Assembly (NCBI GenBank): GCA_016780825.1
Contig: JADHLF010000001.1
Span: 48,286-112,285 of the forward strand
Length of the DNA stretch: 64,000 bases
Direction of reading: 5' to 3'
Source: Planktomarina sp.
Lineage (GTDB): Bacteria; Pseudomonadota; Alphaproteobacteria; Rhodobacterales; Rhodobacteraceae
Shown one piece after another: positions 1 to 8,936 of the stretch (its first letter is position 1; the number at the start of each line of letters is the position of its first letter). The notes beneath the pieces were generated by a model. It searched no databases and had not been told where the DNA came from. It worked only from the letters and a program-made list of their open reading frames with translations. Position numbers and translations under genes: made by a program.

Positions 1-10
1 CCCCACGAAA

Positions 11-42
11 ATGGCCTGCTCAAGACGACTTCAGCAGGCCAT
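11..42 (-). terminator. Rho-independent terminator of sodB
   Basis: A perfect 10-bp inverted repeat (11-20 with 33-42, arm ATGGCCTGCT) with a 12-nt loop lies just past the sodB stop. Read on the minus strand, the second arm runs into TTTTCG, a short T tract. It fits a simple intrinsic terminator. Confidence 0.7.
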
Positions 43-67
43 TCTAACGCAGCGTTTTGCCAGGGTC

Positions 68-667
68 TTACAGACGACCGGCGACGTTTTCCCAATTGAC
101 CAAATTGTCGAGGAAGTTTGACAGGTAAACCGGGCGTTTGTTCCGGAAATCAATGTAATAGGAATGCTCCCAAACATCACATCCCAGCAGTGCAGTTTGG
201 CCAAAGCACAATGGGTTTACGCCGTTTTCTGTCTTCGTCACCGCCAAAGACCCATCGGCATTTTTCACGAGCCAGCACCAGCCGGAGCCGAATTGCCCAG
301 CACCGGCCGCTGAGAAGGCTGATTTGAAATCTGCCACTGAGCCGAAGTTTTCGACCAAAGCGGACTCCAATACGCCAGGCATTTTGCTCTCGCCCGGGCC
401 CATCATTTCCCAAAACTGGTTGTGATTCCACAATTGGCTGATGTTGTTGAAAATGCCGTTCTGAGCCACAGAGGAGGCATTATAGGTGCCGACGATGATC
501 TCTTCGAGCGATTTGCCCTCCCACTCAGTGCCAGCGATGGCGGCGTTGCCATTCGTGACATAGGCGTTGTGGTGCAGGTCATGGTGGAATTCCAATGTCT
601 CAGCGGACATGCCTTTGGAAGCCAAGGCGTCGTGGGCATAGGGAAGATCAGGTAGTGTGAAAGCCAT
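68..667 (-). CDS. sodB: Superoxide dismutase, Fe/Mn family (probably Fe-type)
   Basis: Cytoplasmic superoxide dismutase, converting superoxide to hydrogen peroxide and oxygen. At 199 aa it has normal family length. The four metal ligands are visible: His28 (in LEFHHDLHH), His82 (LWNHNQFW), Asp164 and His168 (CDVWEHSYY). Gln78 in the NNISQLWNH stretch is the outer-sphere Gln placement seen in iron SODs, so iron is the likelier metal, by inference. The ATG at 667 follows a GAAAGGA ribosome site. It is monocistronic, with a terminator right behind it, and points the same way as the sarcosine oxidase operon but is separated from it by about 100 bp. Confidence 0.97.
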   Translation of the reverse strand: MAFTLPDLPYAHDALASKGMSAETLEFHHDLHHNAYVTNGNAAIAGTEWEGKSLEEIIVGTYNASSVAQNGIFNNISQLWNHNQFWEMMGPGESKMPGVLESALVENFGSVADFKSAFSAAGAGQFGSGWCWLVKNADGSLAVTKTENGVNPLCFGQTALLGCDVWEHSYYIDFRNKRPVYLSNFLDNLVNWENVAGRL

Positions 668-710
668 ATCAGCGATCCTTTCAATGATGAATTGGTCTGT
701 GCTGCCACAG

Positions 711-739
711 GCTATATAAGCAATTTGTACAGAACAAAA
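711..739 (-). promoter_or_regulatory. Possible sodB promoter
   Basis: On the minus strand a TTTTGT (734-739), a 17-nt gap and TATAGC (711-716) resemble a sigma-70 -35/-10 pair about 45 bp upstream of the sodB ATG. The match is weak, and only the spacing and AT-rich setting support it. Confidence 0.3.
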
Positions 740-770
740 TGCTCTTTGAGCCTGATGGGCAAAAATAGGC

Positions 771-1319
771 TTAGCTCTGCGCCCTCACTTCCGAACCTGG
801 CTTGGCGGCACCGCACAGAAGTGCGAAGGCATAATCTTGCACCGATCGGAAACAAATCAGGCTCAGCCGATCCTCTTGCTCCACGAAAATCGCGCCCGCA
901 ACTTGGGCAAAGCGGGTGCGGGCAAAACCGCCCACAGGAAACTGCGCGGCCGAGACATCCATAGGCGCCAATTTGGCCACCACCTCGCGGGCCGAGCCGC
1001 CTTCGATGGTGAAACGTGCACGGGCATCAGACACATCCGCCAGCAAATAATGCAGCCCGTCCAAGGCCTGCTCCAAGGCAGCAAAAGCCGCGCCACCCTC
1101 ATCTTTTGGCATCATGATCAGCAGCTCATCGGGCGACATCCAGGCCAGATGCGTCTCGCCGTTCTGCGCATAGGTTCCGCGTTTCGGCACCGCAGTGCTC
1201 AGACAGGTTTTCAATGCCGCCTTCACCTTACTCGAGGCCAGATTGGCCCGCAGGGTGAACATGCTGTGATCGCAGGTCTGGCGAATGGTGACATAGCCTT
1301 GAAATTCACGCTCAGACAT
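771..1319 (-). CDS. soxG: Sarcosine oxidase subunit gamma
   Basis: Gamma subunit (182 aa) of the heterotetrameric sarcosine oxidase, a small GcvT-like structural subunit with no known independent activity. The start at 1319 is chosen because its ATG overlaps the soxA stop by 8 bp (1312-1319); an upstream in-frame ATG at 1343 lies inside soxA. The sequence matches the family through SPDELLIM and VGGFARTRF. It is the last gene of the soxBDAG operon on the minus strand. Confidence 0.93.
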   Translation of the reverse strand: MSEREFQGYVTIRQTCDHSMFTLRANLASSKVKAALKTCLSTAVPKRGTYAQNGETHLAWMSPDELLIMMPKDEGGAAFAALEQALDGLHYLLADVSDARARFTIEGGSAREVVAKLAPMDVSAAQFPVGGFARTRFAQVAGAIFVEQEDRLSLICFRSVQDYAFALLCGAAKPGSEVRAQS

Positions 1320-4300
1320 TGGCTTTCTCCCCTTCTGGGTCATAAAACACTGGGCTTACAATTTTCGCCGGCACGGGGCTGGCGCCAATTTTTGTAAAGG
1401 AAATCACCTCGCCCATCCGCTCTGGTCCCTTATGAACCAGCCCCATGGCAATGCCCCTGCCGAAGGTTGGCGAATAATATGTCGAGGTCACGCGGCCCTG
1501 GGTATTGCCTTGCCCATTCGCATTGGTGCCCTCCGCAATGGCATAGGCACCATCTTCGAGCACCGAGCCGTCCAAAGTCTCGAGACCCACCAATTGCCAG
1601 CGATCCGGATTGTCCATGAAGCTGCGCTGTTGTGCGCGTTTTCCGAGGAAATCCTCCTTTTTCTTGGAGATCGCCCAGCTGAGACCCAGATCTTGCGGGA
1701 TCACTGTGCCATCGGTCTCATCGCCAATCATGATAAAGCCCTTTTCAGCCCGCATGATGTGCAAACATTCCGTGCCATAGGGCATTGCGCCAAACTCAGC
1801 GCCCGCTTCCATAAGCATTTCCCAAAAGGCCAGACCTTGATTGGCCGGCACCGCAATTTCGTACGACAGCTCGCCCGAGAAAGAGATGCGATAGGCGCGG
1901 CAATCAATCCCGCCAATCGTCCCATCCGCCCAGGCCATAAAGGGCAAGCGCTCTGCGGACACATCCATGCCGCCCAGTTTTTCCAATAATTTTCGGGCAT
2001 TGGGGCCAACCACTGCAACCTGAGCCAATTGCTCAGTCACATTGACGACCCAGACCTTCCAATCCCACCATTCGGTTTGCAGCCATTCTTCCATATGGGC
2101 ATGAATGCGATCTGCGCCGCCCGAAGTGGTGTGACACAGCCAGGTTTGCTCATCAATCCGCGCCACCACACCGTCATCGGACAAAAAGCCGTTTTCTGTG
2201 CACATGAGCCCATAGCGGCAGCGTCCCGGCTGCAGGTTCGACATCATATTCGTATACATCATATCAAGGAATTTTCCTGCATCCGGGCCTTTGACAATGA
2301 TTTTGCCAAGGGTGGAGGCATCCAGAAGCCCCAATTTTTCGCGGGTATTGGTCACTTCGCGCTCAACAGCCTGGGCCACAGTTTCAGTGCCGCGCATATA
2401 GGCGTAGGGCCGCCGCCAGCCGCCCACCGGCTCCCAATCCGCCCCATGGCTGTCATGCCAAGCATGCATCGGCGTCTTGCGCACCGGCTGAAACAACTCT
2501 CCCCGCGCTTCGCCCGCCAGAGAGGCCATGGATATCGGCGTATAGGGAGGGCGGAACGTTGTGGTGCCCACATCTGGAATTTGCGCGTTAAGCGATTTGG
2601 ACAAGATTGCAAGCCCATTGATATTGCTTAACTTTCCCTGATCGGTCGCCATGCCAAGCGTGGTATAGCGCTTGGCATGTTCGACGCTTTCAAACCCTTC
2701 TTGGGCCGCCAATTGCACATCGCTGACCTTCACATCGTTTTGGAAATCAAGCCAAGCCTTCGAGCGCAGCGCATAGCTGGCCCCCTGCGGCATCAACCAG
2801 ACCGGCGAGAGCGGCGATTCTGCGGCGTCTTCGGCCACGGGCACGGCCACTTTCTTGACCTTGCCGCCCGCCGCGCGCCCGGCCGCCCGCCCCTGTTCGG
2901 CGGCATCCTCAAGCACCGCTGCGCTGCGCAAATGCCCATTGGCCAGGCCCGCCGCTTTGACAAAACCAGCCCCATCCGCTCCCAAGGGCGGATGATCAGC
3001 ATCAGGGCGGAACATAGCTTGATCGGCATCCCAAATCAGCTTGCCCCCACAATGGGACCAAAGATGCACCACGGGCGACCAACCACCGGACATAGCCACC
3101 ACATCACATGCGACCTCTTCGAGCACGGCGCCTTCACCGGCCTGTGCACAGATCTGCACCCCGGTGACACGTTTGCCACCTTTAACTTTCGCAATGCCGC
3201 GGCCAAGGGCCACGCGGATGCCAGCGGCCTGGGCCGCTTCCATAAAGGCCCCGCCCCCTTCGGGCCGCGCATCGACGATCAGCGGCACCTCAAGGCCGGC
3301 CTCTCGCAAACAAAGCGCTGTGCGATAGGCGTCATCATTATTGGTGACAACCACAGTGCGATCACCTGGGGACACCGCGAAATTCACAACATAGTCGCGC
3401 ACCGCAGAGGCCAGCATAACGCCAGGAATATCATTACCAGCGAAAGACAGCGGCCGCTCAATAGCGCCTGTGGCGGTCACAATCTGTTTACAGCGCACGC
3501 GCCACAATCGGTGGCGCGGCCGCCCATCTCCGGGAGTGTGATCGGCGATACGCTCATAGGCCAAAGCATATCCGTGGTCATAGACCCCAGAGCCTTGGGT
3601 GCGGTTGCGGATCACAACATTGTCACAAGCGGCCAGCTCTGAGAGCGTTTGCGCAACCCAATCTTCGGCGGCCATACCGTCAACCACAACCCCATCCACC
3701 GGCGCGCGCCCGCCCCAATGGGCAGTTTGCTCGACCAGCAAAACCCGAACTCCGGTTGCCGCCGCCGAGCGCGCAGCCTGCAGCCCGGCAATTCCGCCGC
3801 CCACCACCATCACCTCGCAATGATGATAATAATGCTCATAGCTGTCTTGGTCCCGCGCCTTTGGCGCCTTGCCCAGACCTGCGGAATGACGAATGATCGG
3901 CTCATAAATATGCTTCCAAAAGGAGCGCGGATGAATGAACATCTTATAATAAAAGCCAGCCGGCAAAAAACGCGACAATTTCGAATTGATGGCACCCAGG
4001 TCAAATTCCAATGAGGGAAAATGATTTTGGGACGCAGCCGTCAGACCGGCAAAGGTTTCCGTGGTTGTGGCGCGCGCATTGGGTTCAAACCCGCTCTCAA
4101 CGCCCAGGTTGATCAACGCATTGGGCTCCTCGCCACCGGAAGCTACAACGCCGCGCGGGCGGTGATATTTGAAAGAGCGCCCCATCAGCATTTGATCATT
4201 GGCCAAAAGCGAGGCCGCCAAAGTATCGCCCTCAAAGCAGGACATAACCTTGCCATTGAAGGTGAAGGAAAGCGCTTTGGCGCGGTTGATCAACCGGCCA

Positions 4301-4323
4301 TGGTTGGCAAGACGGGTGCTCAT
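1312..4323 (-). CDS. soxA: Sarcosine oxidase subunit alpha
   Basis: Large subunit (1003 aa) of sarcosine oxidase, which demethylates sarcosine to glycine and passes the one-carbon unit to tetrahydrofolate. Domains in order: an N-terminal ferredoxin-like fold that lacks cluster cysteines, as is normal here (about 15-95); a Rossmann NAD-binding domain with VVGGGIAGLQAA (about residues 173-184); and a C-terminal GcvT/aminomethyltransferase half (about 600-1000), where the THF site lies in the family. The ATG at 4323 is preceded by GGAG at good spacing. The coding order is soxB, soxD, soxA, soxG, the usual one in alphaproteobacteria. Confidence 0.96.
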   Translation of the reverse strand: MSTRLANHGRLINRAKALSFTFNGKVMSCFEGDTLAASLLANDQMLMGRSFKYHRPRGVVASGGEEPNALINLGVESGFEPNARATTTETFAGLTAASQNHFPSLEFDLGAINSKLSRFLPAGFYYKMFIHPRSFWKHIYEPIIRHSAGLGKAPKARDQDSYEHYYHHCEVMVVGGGIAGLQAARSAAATGVRVLLVEQTAHWGGRAPVDGVVVDGMAAEDWVAQTLSELAACDNVVIRNRTQGSGVYDHGYALAYERIADHTPGDGRPRHRLWRVRCKQIVTATGAIERPLSFAGNDIPGVMLASAVRDYVVNFAVSPGDRTVVVTNNDDAYRTALCLREAGLEVPLIVDARPEGGGAFMEAAQAAGIRVALGRGIAKVKGGKRVTGVQICAQAGEGAVLEEVACDVVAMSGGWSPVVHLWSHCGGKLIWDADQAMFRPDADHPPLGADGAGFVKAAGLANGHLRSAAVLEDAAEQGRAAGRAAGGKVKKVAVPVAEDAAESPLSPVWLMPQGASYALRSKAWLDFQNDVKVSDVQLAAQEGFESVEHAKRYTTLGMATDQGKLSNINGLAILSKSLNAQIPDVGTTTFRPPYTPISMASLAGEARGELFQPVRKTPMHAWHDSHGADWEPVGGWRRPYAYMRGTETVAQAVEREVTNTREKLGLLDASTLGKIIVKGPDAGKFLDMMYTNMMSNLQPGRCRYGLMCTENGFLSDDGVVARIDEQTWLCHTTSGGADRIHAHMEEWLQTEWWDWKVWVVNVTEQLAQVAVVGPNARKLLEKLGGMDVSAERLPFMAWADGTIGGIDCRAYRISFSGELSYEIAVPANQGLAFWEMLMEAGAEFGAMPYGTECLHIMRAEKGFIMIGDETDGTVIPQDLGLSWAISKKKEDFLGKRAQQRSFMDNPDRWQLVGLETLDGSVLEDGAYAIAEGTNANGQGNTQGRVTSTYYSPTFGRGIAMGLVHKGPERMGEVISFTKIGASPVPAKIVSPVFYDPEGEKANV

Positions 4324-4390
4324 TGGGCAGCTCCATTTTTGCAAAAATTATGCCGGCGTCTCGCAGGCTTAGGCGGTGAAAAGATGCGGG

Positions 4391-4720
4391 TCATGAAAAA
4401 TCCCTCCAAGACCAACCAGGCCGTTTGGCGCTGATCGCATCCTTGATGTCTTGAGGCGGCTCAAAGGTCTGGGCCTTATAGGTTCCAAAAACCTCCAGAG
4501 TGGCGGTGCAGCGGGCGGCATGAAACCATTTTCCGCATCCAGAGGCACAGCGCCAGCGCTCGAAATGCACCCCTTTGGGGTTTACCCGGCCAAATAAATA
4601 GCCCTCAAACTCTTCGTCCGTTGCGCCAGGTCCGAAGCGCTTCAAATGCGCCTCCCCACCAGCAGACAGTTCCGTTTCATCTTTGTCGCAGCCGCAATAT
4701 GGGCAATTTAGGATGAGCAT
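4391..4720 (-). CDS. soxD: Sarcosine oxidase subunit delta
   Basis: Small zinc subunit (109 aa) of heterotetrameric sarcosine oxidase. A Cys6-x2-Cys9 pair (NCPYCGC) and Cys58/Cys62 in RWRCASGCGKWF form a likely Cys4 zinc site; in the corynebacterial enzyme the third ligand is a His, so the Cys here is a modest variation. It sits between soxB (64 bp upstream) and soxA (67 bp downstream). Confidence 0.95.
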   Translation of the reverse strand: MLILNCPYCGCDKDETELSAGGEAHLKRFGPGATDEEFEGYLFGRVNPKGVHFERWRCASGCGKWFHAARCTATLEVFGTYKAQTFEPPQDIKDAISAKRPGWSWRDFS

Positions 4721-4784
4721 GGCAGGGCTCCCTTTGTCGAATTATGAAGGGTGATGCGAAGAAGGATATCGGTTCGGCAGGCCA

Positions 4785-6029
4785 TCAATGCGCCACCCCA
4801 GCGGCAACGCTTTCATCAATAAACCGGCCAGCTCGAAAGCGGTCGAGACCAAATTGATCTGTGAGCGGGCTCTCTCCCTTGGCCATGAGCTCGGCAAATC
4901 CCCAACCCGATCCCGGAATGGCTTTGAACCCGCCGGTGCCCCAACCGCAGTTGATAAAGGTGTTGCCCAATGGGGTCTTGCTCAAAATCGGTGAGCGGTC
5001 CCCTGTGACATCGACAATACCGCCCCAATGACGCAGCATCTTCAGGCGCGACACCATGGGGAAGGTTTCAATTAAAGCCCTCACAGTCTCTTCCAGATGA
5101 TGAAATGAGCCGCGTTGTGTGTAGGCATTATAAGCGTCCGTGCCGCCGCCAATCACCATCTCGCCCTTGTCTGATTGGCTCATGTAGCCATGAACCGTAT
5201 TGGCCATGACAACCACATCCATGCAGGGTTTGATCGGCTCGCTCACCAAAGCCTGCAGCGGAACAGATTCAATAGGCAACTGAAAGCCCGCCATATTGGC
5301 CACCACCGAGGCATGTCCCGCCACAACCATCCCCAGTTTTTTGCACGCAATATGGCCGCGGCTGGTGTCAACCCCGGTCACAGTCCCGCCAGCTTGGGTG
5401 ATGCCGGTCACTTCGGTTTTTTGCAAAATATGCATGCCCATATCGGTGCAAGCCCGCGCATAGCCCCATGCCACCGCGTCATGGCGCGCCGAGCCGCCGC
5501 GCGCTTGCCACAAAGCTCCCAGAACAGGATAACGCGGCCCGTCAATATTCATGATGGGACAGAGCTCTTTGACCCGAGCCGGCGAAATAAATTCGGTCTT
5601 CACGCCTTGCAGCGAATTTGCATGGGCAGTGCGTTGATATCCGCGCACCTCATGATGGGTTTGCGCCAGCATCATCACGCCGCGGGGGCTAAACATCACA
5701 TTATAGTTGAGATCTTGGCTCATCGTCTCATACAAAGAGCGCGCCTTTTCATAGATCGCAGCCGAAGGGTCTTGCAGGTAATTAGAGCGAATAATTGTCG
5801 TGTTGCGCCCGGTGTTGCCACCGCCCAGCCAGCCTTTTTCAATCACGGCCACATTGGTAATCCCGAAATTCTTGCCCAGATAATAGGCGGTCGCCAGGCC
5901 ATGCCCGCCCGCGCCAATAATCACAACGTCATAGGCTTTTTTTGCCTCGGGATTGCCCCAGGTGCGGCCCCAACCGCTGTGTTGACGCATCGCCTCACGT
6001 GCGACAGCAAAGACTGAATTTCGCTTCAT
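4785..6029 (-). CDS. soxB: Sarcosine oxidase subunit beta
   Basis: Catalytic flavin subunit (414 aa) of sarcosine oxidase. The dinucleotide-binding motif VVIIGAGGHG is at 35-44. His183, in GGSARHDAVAWGY, is the probable site of the covalent FMN link known for this subunit. The protein oxidises sarcosine at FAD and transfers electrons through FMN to oxygen. The ATG at 6029 follows AAGGGGGA, a strong ribosome site. It is the first gene of the soxBDAG operon, and its promoter must lie in the 168-bp gap shared with the divergent ccmI. Confidence 0.96.
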   Translation of the reverse strand: MKRNSVFAVAREAMRQHSGWGRTWGNPEAKKAYDVVIIGAGGHGLATAYYLGKNFGITNVAVIEKGWLGGGNTGRNTTIIRSNYLQDPSAAIYEKARSLYETMSQDLNYNVMFSPRGVMMLAQTHHEVRGYQRTAHANSLQGVKTEFISPARVKELCPIMNIDGPRYPVLGALWQARGGSARHDAVAWGYARACTDMGMHILQKTEVTGITQAGGTVTGVDTSRGHIACKKLGMVVAGHASVVANMAGFQLPIESVPLQALVSEPIKPCMDVVVMANTVHGYMSQSDKGEMVIGGGTDAYNAYTQRGSFHHLEETVRALIETFPMVSRLKMLRHWGGIVDVTGDRSPILSKTPLGNTFINCGWGTGGFKAIPGSGWGFAELMAKGESPLTDQFGLDRFRAGRFIDESVAAGVAH

Positions 6030-6114
6030 TATAGAATCCCCCTTGGGTGCTTGCGCGTTATATCACTCAAAATGCCGCGACACAGCACCTCACCAGCGTC
6101 CTTGTGTGAAATTA

Positions 6115-6145
6115 TTGCGACATTGCTCGTTCCCATATAGAGCAA
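6115..6145 (+). promoter_or_regulatory. Divergent soxB/ccmI gap with weak promoter-like boxes
   Basis: The 168-bp gap between soxB and ccmI holds TTGCGA (6115-6120) followed by TATAGA (6136-6141), a poor -35/-10 pair with a 15-nt gap. Overlapping it is a small inverted repeat, TTGCTC (6123-6128) and GAGCAA (6140-6145), with an 11-nt spacer. It could be a ccmI promoter or an operator; the evidence is thin. Confidence 0.25.
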
Positions 6146-6197
6146 TAGAAACCGCTGACATCGGGCGGAAGACGATCGATTCATATTGGAGTGATTA

Positions 6198-7394
6198 ATG
6201 ATCTTTTCTGCGGCCCTATTTGTTTTGGCGGTTCTCGTGATCGGCGGCTTGATGCTCTGGCAGGCCCAGCGCGCGGCCGGGCCTGTTATGAGCGATGTGG
6301 ATGTCTATGCCGAACAAATGCGCGGATTGGAACGCGACTTGGCCAAAGGCGTTTTGCGCGATGAGGAATTTGCGGCTCTGCGCGCTGAGATTGGCCGCCG
6401 CATGATCTCAGCGGCGCGCGCCGGTCGCCATCAGCCCAATCCAAGCGCGGCTGGCCGCGATTTTTGGGCTTTTGCGGGCGGCAGTATTCTGGCCTGCCTC
6501 TTGGGCGCGGGCCTCTATAGCCAAATCGGTGCGCCGTCGGTGCCCGATAGCCCCATCGCCGAGCGCTACGCGCTGTCTGAAACACTCAAGGCAAATAGAG
6601 TGAGCCAAGCGACCGCTGAGGCACGGGCCCCTGCCAATGACACAGCCGCTGACCCTGACTATGTGCAATTGGTGACGGAACTGCGCGCGGCTTTGCAGGG
6701 GCGGCCCAACGATGTTCAGGGCCACGAGCTCTTGGCCAAAGCCGAATCGCGGTTGGGCAATTTTGCCAATGCGCATCAAGCGCAAGCGCGGATCTTGGAG
6801 CTCAAGGGCGCTGAGGCCACCGCAGATGAATTGTATGCCTATGCGGAACTTCTCATTATGGCGGCGGATACCTATATCTCGCGTGAGGCCGAGACCGCCC
6901 TGCGCGAGGCCCTGCGGCGTGATCCCTCCCATAAGCTGGCCCTGTTTCGCATGGGCATGTATTTCGATGCAATCGGCCGACCCGATCGCACCTTTGGGAT
7001 TTGGCGCAAATTGCTGGAGGCAGGACCAGAAACCGCCCCCTATATGCCGCTGATCCGGCGCACCATCACAGATTTGGCACAAATCGCCGGGGTCAAATAC
7101 GATCCGCCCGCAGCGAAAGGCCCAAGCGCCGAGGATATGCAATCTGCCGCCGAAATGAGTACCGAAGAGCGCAGCACGATGATTGCCGCCATGGTCTCGG
7201 GCCTGGCTGATCGCCTCGCCACTGAGGGGGGGCCCGCCCCCGATTGGGCGCAACTTATCGTGGCCTATGGGGTCTTGGGCGAGCCCGAGAGCGCGCGGCA
7301 GATCTTTAATGAGGCCCTACAGCTCTTCGCGGCCCGTCCCGGTGATCTTGAAATTCTCCAAGGCGCCGCGCAATCGGCTGGCATCTGGCCATGA
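6198..7394 (+). CDS. ccmI: Cytochrome c biogenesis protein CcmI (CycH)
   Basis: Membrane-anchored apocytochrome c chaperone of the system I (Ccm) maturation machinery (398 aa). An N-terminal membrane segment (1-20), a soluble loop with the typical YAEQMRGLERDLAKGVL stretch, and a second membrane segment (about 88-110) are followed by a periplasmic TPR domain (about 155-305), then a C-terminal tail. The TPR part is thought to bind the apocytochrome and deliver it to CcmF/H. The other ccm genes are not in the window. It overlaps ruvX by ATGA. Confidence 0.93.
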   Translation: MIFSAALFVLAVLVIGGLMLWQAQRAAGPVMSDVDVYAEQMRGLERDLAKGVLRDEEFAALRAEIGRRMISAARAGRHQPNPSAAGRDFWAFAGGSILACLLGAGLYSQIGAPSVPDSPIAERYALSETLKANRVSQATAEARAPANDTAADPDYVQLVTELRAALQGRPNDVQGHELLAKAESRLGNFANAHQAQARILELKGAEATADELYAYAELLIMAADTYISREAETALREALRRDPSHKLALFRMGMYFDAIGRPDRTFGIWRKLLEAGPETAPYMPLIRRTITDLAQIAGVKYDPPAAKGPSAEDMQSAAEMSTEERSTMIAAMVSGLADRLATEGGPAPDWAQLIVAYGVLGEPESARQIFNEALQLFAARPGDLEILQGAAQSAGIWP

Positions 7395-7867
7395 TTTGTG
7401 AGGACATCGGTGAACTCATGAGCCGGGCGCATGCGGCGCGCTCTTGGATGGGGCTGGATTTGGGCACAAAAACCATTGGCGTGGCGGTCTCTGATCGCCT
7501 CCTCAGTTCGGCCAGCCCTTTGCACACCATCCGGCGGGAGAAATTCTCCAAAGATGCCGAGGCTCTGCTACAGATCATTGAAAGCCGCGATATTGCTGCG
7601 ATCATCTTGGGCCTGCCGCGGAATATGGACGGATCAGAGGGCCCGCGCTGCCAATCGACCCGGGCCTTCGCCCGCAATCTGACGCGCTTGACCGATCTGC
7701 CGATTGGCTATTGGGATGAACGCCTCTCCACTGTGGCCGCAGAGCGGGCCTTGCTGGAGGCGGATACGTCTCGCAAACGTCGCGCCGAGGTCATAGATCA
7801 CGTCGCAGCAGGCTATATCTTACAGGGCGCTCTGGATCGGGCGCGACATATTCGGACGGTGGCATGA
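7391..7867 (+). CDS. ruvX: RuvX/YqgF family RNase H-fold nuclease
   Basis: Putative pre-16S rRNA 5'-end processing or Holliday junction-resolvase-like nuclease (158 aa). It shows the family signatures GLDLGTKTIGVAVSD near the N-terminus, the central LGLPRNMDGSEGP, DERLSTVAAE, and the C-terminal DHVAAGYILQGALD, which carry the acidic residues of the RNase H fold. The start overlaps the ccmI stop by 4 bp and the end overlaps the next gene by 4 bp, so all three are translationally coupled. Met10 is a possible alternative start. Confidence 0.93.
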   Translation: MICEDIGELMSRAHAARSWMGLDLGTKTIGVAVSDRLLSSASPLHTIRREKFSKDAEALLQIIESRDIAAIILGLPRNMDGSEGPRCQSTRAFARNLTRLTDLPIGYWDERLSTVAAERALLEADTSRKRRAEVIDHVAAGYILQGALDRARHIRTVA

Positions 7868-8112
7868 CTGTGCAAAATATCGATGATATTTGGAAAAGAG
7901 ATGAGATTGACAGCCCCTGCATCAAGCTGTGCTCCATTCACCCAGGTGAGCGGATCTGCATCGGCTGTTACCGCTCGATTGAAGAAATCGGCAGCTGGTC
8001 TCAGTTGAGCCCCGATGAACGGCGCAAGATCATGGTGGACCTTCCCGACCGCGCGCCCCGGGTGCAAAAGCGCCGCGGCGGACGCGCCAGCCGCCTGCCC
8101 AATCTTGGGTGA
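7864..8112 (+). CDS. DUF1289 domain protein
   Basis: Small protein (82 aa) of the DUF1289 family, function unknown. The core SPCIKLCSIHPGERICIGCY has four cysteines (C-x3-C, C-x2-C) that could bind a metal or cluster, followed by SIEEIGSWSQLSPDERRKIM, which is highly conserved in the family. The C-terminal tail is basic (KRRGGRASR). The ATGA overlap with ruvX suggests co-translation. Confidence 0.9.
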   Translation: MTVQNIDDIWKRDEIDSPCIKLCSIHPGERICIGCYRSIEEIGSWSQLSPDERRKIMVDLPDRAPRVQKRRGGRASRLPNLG

Positions 8113-8129
8113 ATTCTTCTAAAGGGACG

Positions 8130-8936
8130 TTAATAATCGCCGTTGAGCCATTCGCTCAGACAGCCCTTTGTTTGCGGTCGAAAATACGCCACAATGCGCC
8201 CCTCCGGTGGCGCCTGTGCCCCCGCCCCCCAAGGTGCAATGCCATGCAGAGCCAAGCGATGTAACACATAGCACTCCCCGGGCTGGGCCAGAATGCTCTT
8301 GCGGGGACAGTGTTCAAAACAGTCTTTGCGGGCTTGATGATAGATCTCCGTCAGATCCACCGAGCCCCATTGCGCCACCGGCAGGCGGTCCAACACCGAT
8401 TTAAAAGCCGCGCGGATGATATTGTGGCTGCCTTCCCAAATCACCAAGGGGCTGGCCTCAGCGGAGCTGAGACCCAAAGGAATGCCCAGCACATATTGAT
8501 GCGGTTCATGGAGGAACCGGCGGCGCTCTGGCCCGGTGGCCAGCAAACCATCCACATGAGCGGCCGCTCGGTTGACGCGGAAGCGATGCGCCGCGGCACT
8601 CTCGGTCCCGTCAAAAGCCGGATAGCCCGGATAGGTGACCGAAATTTGACCGCGGTCGAGGGACATGGGGCCATGGAGCGCGGTGAGACAGTCCACAACC
8701 GCCCCGCGCAGTTCCGGGCCTTGCTGCACACGGCCCTGCGCATCATTGGCCAAAATATTTACCCCCGCAAACCACGTGCCCCCTTGGCGGAGCCAATCGG
8801 CCCGATGCGACGGCTGCCGCGAGAGCGCGGCGGCAATTGGGGCCACATGATCCACCCAGGCCTTAAGATCCGCATCGGCGGCAAACTTGACCCAGCCCGC
8901 AGTCCGGAGAGCCTCTATGGCGGCGGCTACGTCCAT
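8130..8936 (-). CDS. PhyH-like Fe(II)/2-oxoglutarate oxygenase
   Basis: Putative non-haem iron dioxygenase of the phytanoyl-CoA dioxygenase type (268 aa). Candidate iron ligands are His127 and Asp129 (RAAAHVDGL) and His231 (RLALHGIAPW), with Arg247 (GRIVAYFRP) for the 2-oxoglutarate carboxylate. The substrate is unknown. The start at 8936 overlaps the upstream permease by 10 bp; a longer reading to 9107 would lie entirely inside that permease. The neighbours (TauE-type permease, dusA) are coupled but suggest no pathway. Confidence 0.75.
   Translation of the reverse strand: MDVAAAIEALRTAGWVKFAADADLKAWVDHVAPIAAALSRQPSHRADWLRQGGTWFAGVNILANDAQGRVQQGPELRGAVVDCLTALHGPMSLDRGQISVTYPGYPAFDGTESAAAHRFRVNRAAAHVDGLLATGPERRRFLHEPHQYVLGIPLGLSSAEASPLVIWEGSHNIIRAAFKSVLDRLPVAQWGSVDLTEIYHQARKDCFEHCPRKSILAQPGECYVLHRLALHGIAPWGAGAQAPPEGRIVAYFRPQTKGCLSEWLNGDY

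Noticed and set aside
6030..6197. Glycine or SAM riboswitch ahead of soxB
   Set aside because: No conserved aptamer sequence or pairing pattern could be recognised in the short leader.
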